Of a DNA stretch of 64,000 bases, positions 35,846 through 44,473 are shown piece after piece (the stretch's first letter is position 1; each line of letters starts with the position of its first letter). Both the position numbers and the translations under genes were made by a program. The notes below the pieces were generated by a model. That model did no database searches. It saw nothing but the letters and a program-made list of their open reading frames with translations, and was not told the DNA's origin. The stretch is from contig NZ_QPIW01000024.1 of NCBI RefSeq assembly GCF_003339505.1, positions 1 to 64,000 of the forward strand, read 5' to 3'. The stretch is from Runella aurantiaca (GTDB lineage Bacteria > Bacteroidota > Bacteroidia > Cytophagales > Spirosomataceae).

Positions 35846-36568
35846 TTATTGTGGTGGGCAACAACCTTGACCAAAGTCGTACAAAGCAAGCTCCAACTCG
35901 CTAAGTCTGTTGAGAGGTAGGGTTGAATCTGGTTCAAAATCATCTTGTACAAATACTACAGTAAGTCTGCCCTTTCTATCAGTTGGTAAAGAGATTTCTC
36001 CAATCATATCATCTTCCAATTCTGGTACTTTAACAAAAATTACTTTAACATTATTATCTCCTAATGCAAAGAAATATGCTCTTAAATCATTAGTTATTTC
36101 ATGGGCTATGCCATCTTCATCCCGTTCAAACTCCTCTCTAATAGCCAATGAATTACTAGTTTTTTTTATAATATCTTTTCTGTCTTTATAGTTTTTTTTG
36201 CCAATATCAGCAGTAAAACTAGGTGGCAGGCCAATTGGTAGTATAAAAGGAGTTATAGGGACCTTATTATCCATGATACAAATAGCTGCACTTAAATAGT
36301 TATATTTTTTGTTTATATCACCATTACCTTGACACATAAATTGTACAGTTAAAAACTTCCCGTTTGTAGTCTCGTTCTCAATTAGAGACCATATTTTAGA
36401 GGCTTTGAAAGTAACATATAAATTTTCATCACTTAAATCTACTTTTTCTTTCCCATTTTTTAAATTGAATCTGGTATTTCTACTTATGTACGCATCTCGC
36501 CAACGATAGAAATACTTTATATGCACAGGGTCAAACCTAAACTCTTCTTTAGTTGCTAGTAAGGGCAT
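35846..36568 (-). CDS. Unknown soluble protein heading the signalling cluster
   Basis: 240 residues, no signal peptide or membrane segment. It looks like a mixed alpha/beta cytoplasmic protein: IKYFYRWRDAYISRNTRFNL near the start, a central AAICIMDNKVPITPFILPIG, and RLTVVFVQDDFEPDSTLPL before a C-terminal helix and the unusual ending DFGQGCCPPQ. The two adjacent Cys are the only striking residues. It ends 10 bases before the 7-TM gene on the same strand and has a candidate promoter upstream, so it is the first gene of the cluster. Function unknown. Confidence 0.6.
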   Translation of the reverse strand: MPLLATKEEFRFDPVHIKYFYRWRDAYISRNTRFNLKNGKEKVDLSDENLYVTFKASKIWSLIENETTNGKFLTVQFMCQGNGDINKKYNYLSAAICIMDNKVPITPFILPIGLPPSFTADIGKKNYKDRKDIIKKTSNSLAIREEFERDEDGIAHEITNDLRAYFFALGDNNVKVIFVKVPELEDDMIGEISLPTDRKGRLTVVFVQDDFEPDSTLPLNRLSELELALYDFGQGCCPPQ

Positions 36569-36630
36569 ATTTGTAAAAATTTAAGTGTTTGAAAGTTAAT
36601 GTTCGAAAATACGCGTTTCCGATGTCGTTG

Positions 36631-36638
36631 CAAAGGTA
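36631..36638 (-). promoter_or_regulatory. Candidate -7 element for the signalling cluster
   Basis: Read on the minus strand, 36638-36631 is TACCTTTG, a match to the Bacteroidota TAnnTTTG -7 box, 63 bases before the start at 36568. I saw no good TTG -33 box at the right distance, so support is partial. Confidence 0.4.
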
Positions 36639-36844
36639 TTTTAAGAATAAATCTTTTTGTACGGGAAATCCCCCCTTTTGTGCAGGAAAAATACGGTAAT
36701 AAATAGGTGAGATTTCCCATTGATTAGCGGCTCTCAACCTACCAAATTTGCCATAATTAAAAATCCAATAGCCGTTTGATAACTTTTTTTGAATTTATTA
36801 TTGGTGTTTATTAGATTAATGGCGCTGTTACCCCTCAACCTTAT

Positions 36845-37116
36845 ATGAATATACTCACATCGCTTAATGTTTTAATTGGCCTCATTGTTTATCTTACACT
36901 GGCATTGGCTTGTACAGCCATTAATGAGTGGATAGACGCAACGCTCCATGTACGAGCGAGTCAATTGCGTAATAGTATTGCCCAAATGCTTTCTACAACC
37001 GATAATGAATCACTTTGGAATGATTTCTATGTAAAGGGTTGGTACGCAATACGAGTTTCTTCGGGGTCATGAGACGAAAAGATAGGCCAACTTACATATC
37101 ACCTACACGGGCTTAA
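36845..37116 (+). pseudogene. Truncated, frameshifted fragment of an inner-membrane protein gene
   Basis: The first 60 or so codons encode one membrane helix and a segment (LVYLTLALACTAINEWIDA) typical of a much longer Bacteroidota/cyanobacterial membrane-protein family, with ALACTAINEWI followed by helices and FY. The native frame then ends with an unrelated tail (WYAIRVSSGS). Shifting frame near 37040 continues with RRKDRPTYISPTRA, which fits the family's RPSYIP-like segment, until a stop at 37114-37116. The rest of the family's length is missing. This is a decayed 5' fragment at the left edge of the AT-rich island and suggests a recombination joint. Family name not known to me. Confidence 0.6.
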
Positions 37117-37137
37117 CTTTCCTAAAAACCACTTTAT

Positions 37138-38439
37138 ATGAAAGCATCACAAAATTCGCTTTTTAGACCTTGGCTACTGCGCTATCTATCAATAAGCTTG
37201 TTCATGATTAGTCCGAATATTTTATTGGCTCAAACAGCTGTACCTAATCCCCAACCTAAGCCATTGGATTTGAAGAGTTTTTCCCAAAAAGTAGTGTCAA
37301 TATACAAAGAAATGACATTTTCGGGGGTTGAATTATCACTTTCAAAAGTGATTTTAAGAGATGTGCCAGTGGGTATTGCCTTTGCCCACTTTGATCGGCG
37401 GCGAAACAAAAGATATATTCTGCTCAACTACCGTTATTTTTTGAATGAATGGAAAAAAGACAGCACCAAGACCCAATATCAACTCGAAGGTATCTTAGCA
37501 CACGAGTGGGCGCATCATTTTTTGGGACATGTTTTTGAAAGAGGAGACATTGTCAAAGAACGAGATGCTGATTTGATTGCAGGTCGAATTTTATATGAAT
37601 TAGGCACAAGTAGTCAAAATGAATCTATTCAAGAACAAAGATTGACAGGCGCACTTTCTATACTTCCCGACCACCCAGTGGATAAAAAACACTTGTCTAA
37701 AGAAGCTCGTATTTTTTTGGTGCAAAAAGGATTCTTAACAGGGGAAGTAATTTTCGATTATCAAAAAAACAAGAATCTGGATGCAATACGAGAATCATTA
37801 CAAACAAAGTTTAGGAATATAGAGAAAAATAAAAACGAGGAGATTACAAATCTTGCTAGCAAGTATAAAGATGACAATCTAAAAATAGAAAAACAGTTAG
37901 ATTCATTACAAAAACTTGACACAGTAAATGTGCTAAATGTAGCAAGTATTAGACAAGTATTGAGTAAAAAGCGTGATAGCCTACAAATAGCAAAGACAAA
38001 TTTATTAACCTCTTATGAGACTGAATCAACTACAATTACTCAAAAATATGAAACGAGTAAGAACGTAGAATTAAAAAATGAAACCATCTACAACTTACTC
38101 TATCTGGACAATCCAAATGCTATAATGAATGACGATTTACTCAGACCGTATGGAAAAGACAAGAGTGATGCAGGTGTGTATTCTTATACATTGAAGGGGG
38201 GGATAAAGATAACATTTGATGAAAATAAATTTGATAAAAATGAAAAAAGTGTAGCATATAAAGATTCCATAGTGGCTATATCGGCTACACCAGCCTCTTG
38301 GCCTTTTTTATATCAATTTATGGTAGATAGAAGCACGTACTACATTGATCAGTACTGCAACTTATGGACAGAAACAATCGCTGCCAAAGCCATTCAAAAC
38401 AAGCTTTTTCTACAAAAACGAAAAATTATAAACCCATGA
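37138..38439 (+). CDS. Exported gluzincin-like metalloprotease with coiled coil
   Basis: 433 residues with a long signal peptide ending ILLAQ (residue 32). The zinc motif is H122-E-W-A-H126 in LAHEWAHHFLGH, followed by a likely third ligand in VKERDADLIAGR (Glu141/Asp143), the pattern of M48-like gluzincins. Residues about 205-305 are rich in Lys, Glu, Leu and Asn and look like a coiled coil. The C-terminal ~110 residues have no recognised domain. No membrane helices other than the signal are seen, so it is probably periplasmic. Its stop overlaps the next start (ATGA at 38436-38439), which implies translational coupling with the putative outer-membrane protein. The substrate is unknown. Confidence 0.75.
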   Translation: MKASQNSLFRPWLLRYLSISLFMISPNILLAQTAVPNPQPKPLDLKSFSQKVVSIYKEMTFSGVELSLSKVILRDVPVGIAFAHFDRRRNKRYILLNYRYFLNEWKKDSTKTQYQLEGILAHEWAHHFLGHVFERGDIVKERDADLIAGRILYELGTSSQNESIQEQRLTGALSILPDHPVDKKHLSKEARIFLVQKGFLTGEVIFDYQKNKNLDAIRESLQTKFRNIEKNKNEEITNLASKYKDDNLKIEKQLDSLQKLDTVNVLNVASIRQVLSKKRDSLQIAKTNLLTSYETESTTITQKYETSKNVELKNETIYNLLYLDNPNAIMNDDLLRPYGKDKSDAGVYSYTLKGGIKITFDENKFDKNEKSVAYKDSIVAISATPASWPFLYQFMVDRSTYYIDQYCNLWTETIAAKAIQNKLFLQKRKIINP

Positions 38440-40874
38440 AAAACCTGTATGTTATCATTGCTTTACTGGGCATATTGAACCAAGGCATTGCCCAAAATGC
38501 CTATTACGACGCCCTGTTTTGCGCAAATTTGAATGATGAGGATCTGAACTCACAAAATGATGATGGTCTAACCCCTGGAGAAAAAAAAGTTCTTGAGGAA
38601 TGTCAACTTTTTAAAAATGACCCATTCAATAAGCCCAAACCCGATTTTGCACGAGTGCGGGCTATTCTTCAAAAACAAAGAGCCATAGGATTGGCCGTCA
38701 GAGATTATGAAAATCAATTCGCAGGGGCTTCTATCCTGAGTTTGGCGGCACCATTACTCAACTTCTCGCGCTTATCAACCGCCCAAGTAGATACCTTGTT
38801 GTATGGACTCACCATCTATTTTGCTGATGAGTTTCGGAGAGGGTATATGCAAACGTACCTGAATACTTTTGAAAAATCGATTGGGAAAACCGCCGAACTC
38901 GAAATCTTGTTCCCCGCTACTTATGAGAAACTGCGTACTTTTGACCCTATACGCTACAAAGAAATAGGCAATGAACTTAAATTGGTATTTAACGAAGATT
39001 TATCATCTTCGTTAGAACACCTCATCAGCCATGTCGAGAGTCCAGAATCATTCCAGCTAAAAACCAATCAAGTATTTGCATTATTAAATCCTGCGTTTTG
39101 TAATACATTAAAAAACAAAAGGGAATATCAACACTTCAAGCTCTCTGCCGAGATTGCCCAAAAACTCATCGATGGTGTACACCCCGCAGACATAATCGGT
39201 TATCTGGATGCAAAATACTATGATGATGGCGGTACTACCTTAACAGAGTTGGGCAAATCGTTTCATTTACTCAATATTCTCCAACGTAACCTGCGCGACA
39301 CGACCGCTAAAGTAAATGGACAATTTCCGAACGTATGGATTAATTTTGAAAAACTATCACAGCTTAATACGTCTAAAAAGCAACAATATTTTTTGGCGCT
39401 TTTGATGAACGAGGATTCTTCTTTTTTTAATAATACACTTAACCCAATTCGTATATCTTCAAGTAGCACTTTTAATGATTTAAAATCCAAATGTAAACTT
39501 ACAGATTTACTCTCTACTCTTGTGAAAATAGATGAATTCATTAAACTCAAGAACAAAACCCTTTTTGAAGAGCAAAACTTCTTGCCTTTGATGAAACTCA
39601 CAGGTGACTTGGTAAAATTGGCGCTTACTCAAGAAAATCAAGGGCGTGCAGAACATTACATTAGCCTATCAAATGAGGTTTTCTTAACTTACAACGCTAT
39701 CCGAACCAAAAATTATGGTAATCTACCTGCTCAAATTGGTAACATAATAAAATTGTTGACAAAAAATAATAGTGGTTCGGATGTCGTAGGGATACCAGTA
39801 ATAAATTTAGTCAAAGGAGTAATAGCTAAACTTGATGCTACAACAGACCCTCTCAATAATGCCAATGCTTACCGAAAGATTATAGATAGCCCGTTTGGAC
39901 CATTGTTGGGTAGTTATGATTCTAATGAAAAAGAACTTTATCATCTTTTTAATAACCGTAACAAATCCATTCCAGCTTTCACAAAATACAATCAGTATAT
40001 TGATGAACGCCTAAATAAGAGTCTATATACTTCCAACAACGACGCATTTATTAACACATTGACCGCCGAAATAGATGCTTTTGCTAAAAAGGATTTTACA
40101 AGCAAATGGCAACAAGAAATTACAAAACTGGTAAACGATGCACTTGTAGCAAGAAGAGGAGAAACTTTAAATGAGGCATTAATAACATCGCTTACAACCA
40201 CCATAAAAACAGGCTTAGAATCAAAAAATATTTATATCAAAATCGACTCTACGCTAGTCAATATAGCCCAAAACAGCAAAGCCATTCCACTTATTCAACA
40301 AATAGACAAGTGGTCAGGATTTATGTCGGCTGCGGTAAATGCCAAAACCAGCGAAGATGTAAAGGCTGTTGTAAAACGCTACGTTAATCCGCCTTCTTCG
40401 TATATAGACAAACGCAATCATCCTTTTACGCTTACTATAGGGGGAATGCCGGGGCTATATGTAGGTCGAGAAAAGCTAGTAGATACTGCCGGAAAAAGTG
40501 AGTGCAAAAGTACTTTTGGCCTTACCCTTCCAATAGGTATAGATATTAGTTTTAAATTTTTAAAAGCTTCTTCGCTAAGTTTATTTGCCAGTATCATTGA
40601 TTTAGGCGCATTGCTTAGTTATCGCCTCAATACCAACGCCAATACGCTCCCCGATGAGTTCAATTTTAAGCAGTTTCTTTCTCCGGGTTTATCATTAGGT
40701 TGGGGCTTCCCTAATACACCGATTACCTTGAGCGCAGGCTATCAATATGCTCCGCAACTTAGAAAGTTGGATAAGGATGCTACATCCGAAGTTCTAAGTA
40801 ATGCACATCGTTGGCAACTGCGAGTTGCTTACGATATACCGCTTTTCAGCATTGTTAAATCTAAAAGAAAATAG
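38436..40874 (+). CDS. Large exported protein with probable C-terminal outer-membrane barrel
   Basis: 812 residues from ATG 38436; the longer frame from 38364 overlaps the previous gene without sense. The signal peptide ends QGIAQ (20). Residues about 25-670 are helical, polar and Asn/Lys/Leu-rich, without known motifs. The last ~150 residues switch to alternating strands with aromatic ends (FTLTIGGMPGLYVG, CKSTFGLTLPIGIDISF, SPGLSLGWGFPNTPITLSAGYQY, WQLRVAYDIPLFSI), as expected for an outer-membrane beta barrel or a surface-exposed beta domain. It is coupled to the metalloprotease gene upstream and lies 4 bases before the metzincin-like gene. I do not recognise the family. Confidence 0.65.
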   Translation: MKNLYVIIALLGILNQGIAQNAYYDALFCANLNDEDLNSQNDDGLTPGEKKVLEECQLFKNDPFNKPKPDFARVRAILQKQRAIGLAVRDYENQFAGASILSLAAPLLNFSRLSTAQVDTLLYGLTIYFADEFRRGYMQTYLNTFEKSIGKTAELEILFPATYEKLRTFDPIRYKEIGNELKLVFNEDLSSSLEHLISHVESPESFQLKTNQVFALLNPAFCNTLKNKREYQHFKLSAEIAQKLIDGVHPADIIGYLDAKYYDDGGTTLTELGKSFHLLNILQRNLRDTTAKVNGQFPNVWINFEKLSQLNTSKKQQYFLALLMNEDSSFFNNTLNPIRISSSSTFNDLKSKCKLTDLLSTLVKIDEFIKLKNKTLFEEQNFLPLMKLTGDLVKLALTQENQGRAEHYISLSNEVFLTYNAIRTKNYGNLPAQIGNIIKLLTKNNSGSDVVGIPVINLVKGVIAKLDATTDPLNNANAYRKIIDSPFGPLLGSYDSNEKELYHLFNNRNKSIPAFTKYNQYIDERLNKSLYTSNNDAFINTLTAEIDAFAKKDFTSKWQQEITKLVNDALVARRGETLNEALITSLTTTIKTGLESKNIYIKIDSTLVNIAQNSKAIPLIQQIDKWSGFMSAAVNAKTSEDVKAVVKRYVNPPSSYIDKRNHPFTLTIGGMPGLYVGREKLVDTAGKSECKSTFGLTLPIGIDISFKFLKASSLSLFASIIDLGALLSYRLNTNANTLPDEFNFKQFLSPGLSLGWGFPNTPITLSAGYQYAPQLRKLDKDATSEVLSNAHRWQLRVAYDIPLFSIVKSKRK

Positions 40875-40878
40875 GTTT

Positions 40879-41409
40879 ATGAAAACACTCATTTTTTCTG
40901 CTTTTTTAATGATACTGGCATTAAGTAGCTTTACTCAAACCAAAGTTCGGATAGACCAAAAGATGGGCTTTGATACCCCTGAACTTCAAAAAAAGTTAAA
41001 TGAAGCCGTTGGCTTATTTGAAAAAACTATCAATACAAACGAATTCGCAAATTTAGTTTTAACCAAAAAGCTACTCCGAAGAAATGGCCTCAGTTCCAAT
41101 GGAGTATTAGACAAAATCTTGAACGGAGAAGAATTAGGCACGATTCCAGACCAGATTATTAACCTCAGCTTGAAAGTTGATACAACTTTTCGAAATGAAA
41201 TAGGCCATACAACTGGTAAAATAATTGCCACACAAAAAAACTATATTTTGGAACATTCTGCCCAATGTTATGCCGCTCATTTGATACATGAATATTGCCA
41301 CGTACTGGGATTTAGTCATCCTAAAAGGCGCACTTGGCGCCGCGCAAAAACTGTCCCTTACCAAATTGGCTACATTGTAAGAGATATCTTAGGAGAAAAG
41401 TGCCCATAA
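40879..41409 (+). CDS. Small exported metzincin-like protein (HExxHxxGxxH)
   Basis: 176 residues from ATG 40879, with a signal peptide ending SSFTQ. The extended zinc motif H137-E-Y-C-H141-V-L-G-F-S-H147 is the metzincin signature, and it is followed by PKRRTWRRAKTVPYQIGYIV. A Met-turn Met cannot be identified, so the fold is suggested, not proven. The rest (residues 20-130) is a short helical/strand region without known motif. The third of three exported genes in this island and the second with a zinc-protease motif. The downstream NlpC/P60 frame is in phase, separated only by this gene's TAA. Confidence 0.7.
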   Translation: MKTLIFSAFLMILALSSFTQTKVRIDQKMGFDTPELQKKLNEAVGLFEKTINTNEFANLVLTKKLLRRNGLSSNGVLDKILNGEELGTIPDQIINLSLKVDTTFRNEIGHTTGKIIATQKNYILEHSAQCYAAHLIHEYCHVLGFSHPKRRTWRRAKTVPYQIGYIVRDILGEKCP

Positions 41410-41517
41410 CGACCAAATCAGCGGTTTTATGATGAAAAGTTTAGTTTAAAATTAGGTGGATTAACCCGAAAAAGCACCTTAATACAGAGAGTAGGGACAA
41501 CTAAATTACTTACAGAA

Positions 41518-42192
41518 ATGGCAACGGGTGACGAAATGATTGAATTAGCCGCAAAACATCTTGGCGAAAAGTATATTTTAGGAGCTGTTGCCCCTAAAGA
41601 CAATGCCAATTATACAGGTCCATGGGATTGTGCCGAATTTGTTTCATGGTGTGTTTACCAAGTTTCAGGTATCAAAGTCGGTATGCGCAACAATGATGCT
41701 TATACAGGATATTGGAAGGAAGATATAGCAACTAAATGTAGAACAATATCCATTGAGCAAGCAAAAAAAGTAAAAGGTGCTGTACTACTTAGATTTCCTA
41801 ACAGTGCCATAGGGCACATTGTATTTTCAGACGGCAATGGGAAGACCATTGAGGCAATGGATAAAAACCATGGGGTAACCAGAGGTAAAATAAATCTACG
41901 TCATTGGGATGTTGCTCTACTAGTAAATGGTATTCTGTATGATGAAACGCAGGGGACAGAACCTTACACAATTCCTGCGGTTAATTTTAAAGTTACTGTT
42001 CCAATAATGACAGACCCTATTGTTTTATTAGCCAAACAAGCTTTAAAAAACTTTGGTATTGACCCTGGTGATATGAATGATAAGTACGATAAGAACATGG
42101 AAATTGCAATTTATAATTATCAACTTACAAAAGGACTTATCACAGATGGAATCATGGGTAAACAAACATTAAAATCTTTAAAGCTAATTTAG
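41518..42192 (+). CDS. NlpC/P60-type cysteine peptidase with peptidoglycan-binding domain
   Basis: 224 residues from ATG 41518, no signal peptide. The N-terminal domain carries a catalytic Cys C38 in GPWDCAEFVSWCVY and His H100 in SAIGHIVFSDGNG, the NlpC/P60-CHAP pattern of cell-wall amidases and endopeptidases. The C-terminal ~60 residues (LLAKQALKNFGIDPGDMND to GIMGKQTLKSLKL) form a PG_binding_1 repeat. It should cut peptidoglycan peptides, but without a signal peptide it must be exported another way, be released by lysis, or start upstream. The 36 codons upstream are open back to the TAA of the previous gene but contain no ATG, GTG or TTG. Confidence 0.8.
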   Translation: MATGDEMIELAAKHLGEKYILGAVAPKDNANYTGPWDCAEFVSWCVYQVSGIKVGMRNNDAYTGYWKEDIATKCRTISIEQAKKVKGAVLLRFPNSAIGHIVFSDGNGKTIEAMDKNHGVTRGKINLRHWDVALLVNGILYDETQGTEPYTIPAVNFKVTVPIMTDPIVLLAKQALKNFGIDPGDMNDKYDKNMEIAIYNYQLTKGLITDGIMGKQTLKSLKLI

Positions 42193-42231
42193 CTCCGCCC
42201 GTTACCGTGTAGACTTTCCACCCATTCCCCT

Positions 42232-42239
42232 TATCTTTG
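42232..42239 (+). promoter_or_regulatory. Candidate -7 promoter element for the ABC-F gene
   Basis: TATCTTTG (42232-42239) matches TAnnTTTG and lies 22 bases before the start at 42262. There is no convincing -33 TTG. Confidence 0.45.
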
Positions 42240-42261
42240 CGCCTTATTATTACTATAAGGA

Positions 42262-43902
42262 ATGATTTCAGTAGATAACGTAACAGTGGAGTTCGGTGGA
42301 CGAGCTTTGTTTAGTGATGTAACCTTCAACATCAACGAAAAAGATAGAATCGCCCTGATGGGTAAAAATGGAGCTGGGAAATCGACCCTGCTCAAAATCA
42401 TCGCGGGAGCCGACAAGCCCACGCGCGGCAAAATCTCCGCTCCCAACGATGCCGTGATTGCCTACTTGCCGCAGCATTTGCTGACTCAGGATGATTCAAC
42501 TGTTTTTGAAGAAACCGCCAAGGCATTTGCCGAAGTGTTGGGAATGAAAACCGAATTGGATGAGCTGAATCATCAGTTAGAAACGCGTACCGACTATGAA
42601 TCGGATGCGTACATGACCATCATTGAGCGGGTGTCGGAGTTGAGCGAGAAGTACTATTCGACCGAAGAAGTCAATTACGATGCTGAAATCGAAAAGACGC
42701 TTTTAGGGCTGGGCTTTCTGCGTTCGGATTTTGACCGTAAAACCAATGAGTTCAGTGGTGGCTGGCGTATGCGGATCGAGCTGGCCAAGATTCTGTTGCA
42801 GACGCCCGATTTGATTTTGTTGGATGAGCCCACCAACCACCTTGATATTGAGTCGATTCAGTGGTTGGAAGAGTTTTTGGTTAATACCGCCAAGGCTGTC
42901 ATTGTTATTTCGCACGACCGGGCATTTGTGGACAATATCACCAATCGTACCATCGAAATCACGATGGGGCGCATCTATGATTATAAGGTAAACTACTCGC
43001 AGTACCTCCAACTCCGCAAAGAGCGCCACGAACAGCAACAAAAGCAGTTTAACGACCAGCAGAAAATGATTGCCGAAACTACCGAGTTTATTGAGCGTTT
43101 CAAAGGAACGTACTCAAAAACCTTACAGGTGCAGTCGCGGGTGAAAATGCTGGAGAAACTTGACATTGTGGAAGTGGATGAAGTGGATACGTCGGCGCTG
43201 AACCTTAAATTTCCGCCCGCGCCACGCTCGGGCAATTATCCTGTGATTGTGGAGCAACTTAGCAAAAGCTACGGCGACTATTTGGTCTTCAAAGACGCAA
43301 GTATGACCATTGAGCGCGGCCAGAAAGTGGCTTTTGTGGGCAAAAACGGTGAAGGTAAATCTACGCTCGTTAAGGCCATCATGGGCGAGATTGAGTACGA
43401 AGGTGAAATGAAACTCGGACACAATTCCATGATTGGTTATTTTGCGCAGAATCAGGCCGCTTTGTTGGATGGAGATTTGACGGTGTTTCAGACGATTGAT
43501 AACATTGCCGTGGGTGATATTCGCACCAAAATCAAAGACCTTTTGGGGGCGTTTATGTTTAGCGGCGAGAGTATTAATAAGAAAGTGAATGTGCTGTCGG
43601 GTGGAGAGCGTACTCGTTTGGCCATGATTAAACTATTGCTCGAACCCGTCAATCTCTTGATATTAGATGAGCCTACCAACCACCTCGACCTCAAAACGAA
43701 AGATATTCTGAAAGATGCCCTGAAGGCTTTTGAAGGAACCATCATTCTGATTTCGCACGATCGTGATTTCTTGGACGGATTGGCGGAGAAGGTGTTTGAG
43801 TTTGGAAACAAACGTGTGAAAGAACACTTGGAAGACATCAACGGTTTTTTGCGTAACAAGAAAATGGAAAACCTGCGGGAGATAGAGCGCAAAGACAAAT
43901 AG
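42262..43902 (+). CDS. ABC-F ATPase (second copy type)
   Basis: 546 residues, two ATP-binding cassettes and no membrane segment. Walker A is GKNGAGKS (34-41) in the first and GKNGEGKST in the second; signatures are SGGWRMR and SGGERTR, each followed by LLDEPTNHLD. The inter-domain linker is highly charged (LRKERHEQQQKQFNDQQKMI). It lacks the C-terminal coiled coil of Uup and is shorter than the 622-residue paralogue, so it belongs to another ABC-F branch (YbiT/EttA-like). Likely a ribosome-associated translation factor. It has its own promoter and a strong terminator. Confidence 0.9.
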   Translation: MISVDNVTVEFGGRALFSDVTFNINEKDRIALMGKNGAGKSTLLKIIAGADKPTRGKISAPNDAVIAYLPQHLLTQDDSTVFEETAKAFAEVLGMKTELDELNHQLETRTDYESDAYMTIIERVSELSEKYYSTEEVNYDAEIEKTLLGLGFLRSDFDRKTNEFSGGWRMRIELAKILLQTPDLILLDEPTNHLDIESIQWLEEFLVNTAKAVIVISHDRAFVDNITNRTIEITMGRIYDYKVNYSQYLQLRKERHEQQQKQFNDQQKMIAETTEFIERFKGTYSKTLQVQSRVKMLEKLDIVEVDEVDTSALNLKFPPAPRSGNYPVIVEQLSKSYGDYLVFKDASMTIERGQKVAFVGKNGEGKSTLVKAIMGEIEYEGEMKLGHNSMIGYFAQNQAALLDGDLTVFQTIDNIAVGDIRTKIKDLLGAFMFSGESINKKVNVLSGGERTRLAMIKLLLEPVNLLILDEPTNHLDLKTKDILKDALKAFEGTIILISHDRDFLDGLAEKVFEFGNKRVKEHLEDINGFLRNKKMENLREIERKDK

Positions 43903-43933
43903 TATGTAGATAGTAATTTTTCTGACTACTTAG

Positions 43934-43969
43934 CCCCGTATTTCTTTTTCTGAGAAATACGGGGTTTTT
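43934..43969 (+). terminator. Rho-independent terminator after the ABC-F gene
   Basis: A 12-bp stem (43934-43945 with 43953-43964), 7-base loop and T-run 43965-43969. Confidence 0.92.
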
Positions 43970-44473
43970 CTTTGGTCAATGTTGTGTTTTTCGAAACAGA
44001 GAAGCCGCTAATACTGTCTACAATCACAATGAACTTCATGAGTGGTCTACATGATAATAAACAACAGAATAAAAGTGCTTTTATCTAAAAAGTAGGTTGT
44101 TTTTAGGATTTATAAGAGGATGAAATTCATTTTAAAAGAGGGATAAATCCTATTTTAGCGCAATTTTGATGGGTTTTTGCTATTTCTAACATTTGTCATT
44201 TCTTTATAAATATTCTTTTATGAGTATTGTTTTTAATCTTACTTTCTCCATATTTTACATCTTTGTTGCAAAAGTTGGTAAAATTGGATCTATCTTGTTT
44301 TTGTACAATTATTTACCTTGTTAGTGTAATTTGTGGCCGTTTTCTTCCATAAAAGATGGTCAATGTTAAAAAATATAAAATTTTATTTGGTGATTTAATA
44401 AAAACACATTAATTTTGAATCCGTAAAAAGTACAACAACACCAAGTGAATTATTCAACCACCTAAAATCATAC
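43970..44473. other. AT-rich leader region upstream of glutamine synthetase
   Basis: About 500 bases with no credible gene; the best short frame (44220-44324, 34 codons, hydrophobic) has no supporting evidence. The region is strongly AT-rich and presumably holds the promoter and regulatory sites of the glutamine synthetase gene. I could not find a clean TAnnTTTG box; GTAATTTG near 44325 is a partial match. Confidence 0.5.

Noticed and set aside
44220-44324. 34-codon hydrophobic frame upstream of glutamine synthetase
   Set aside because: Short hydrophobic frames are expected by chance in T-rich DNA; no promoter or terminator of its own.
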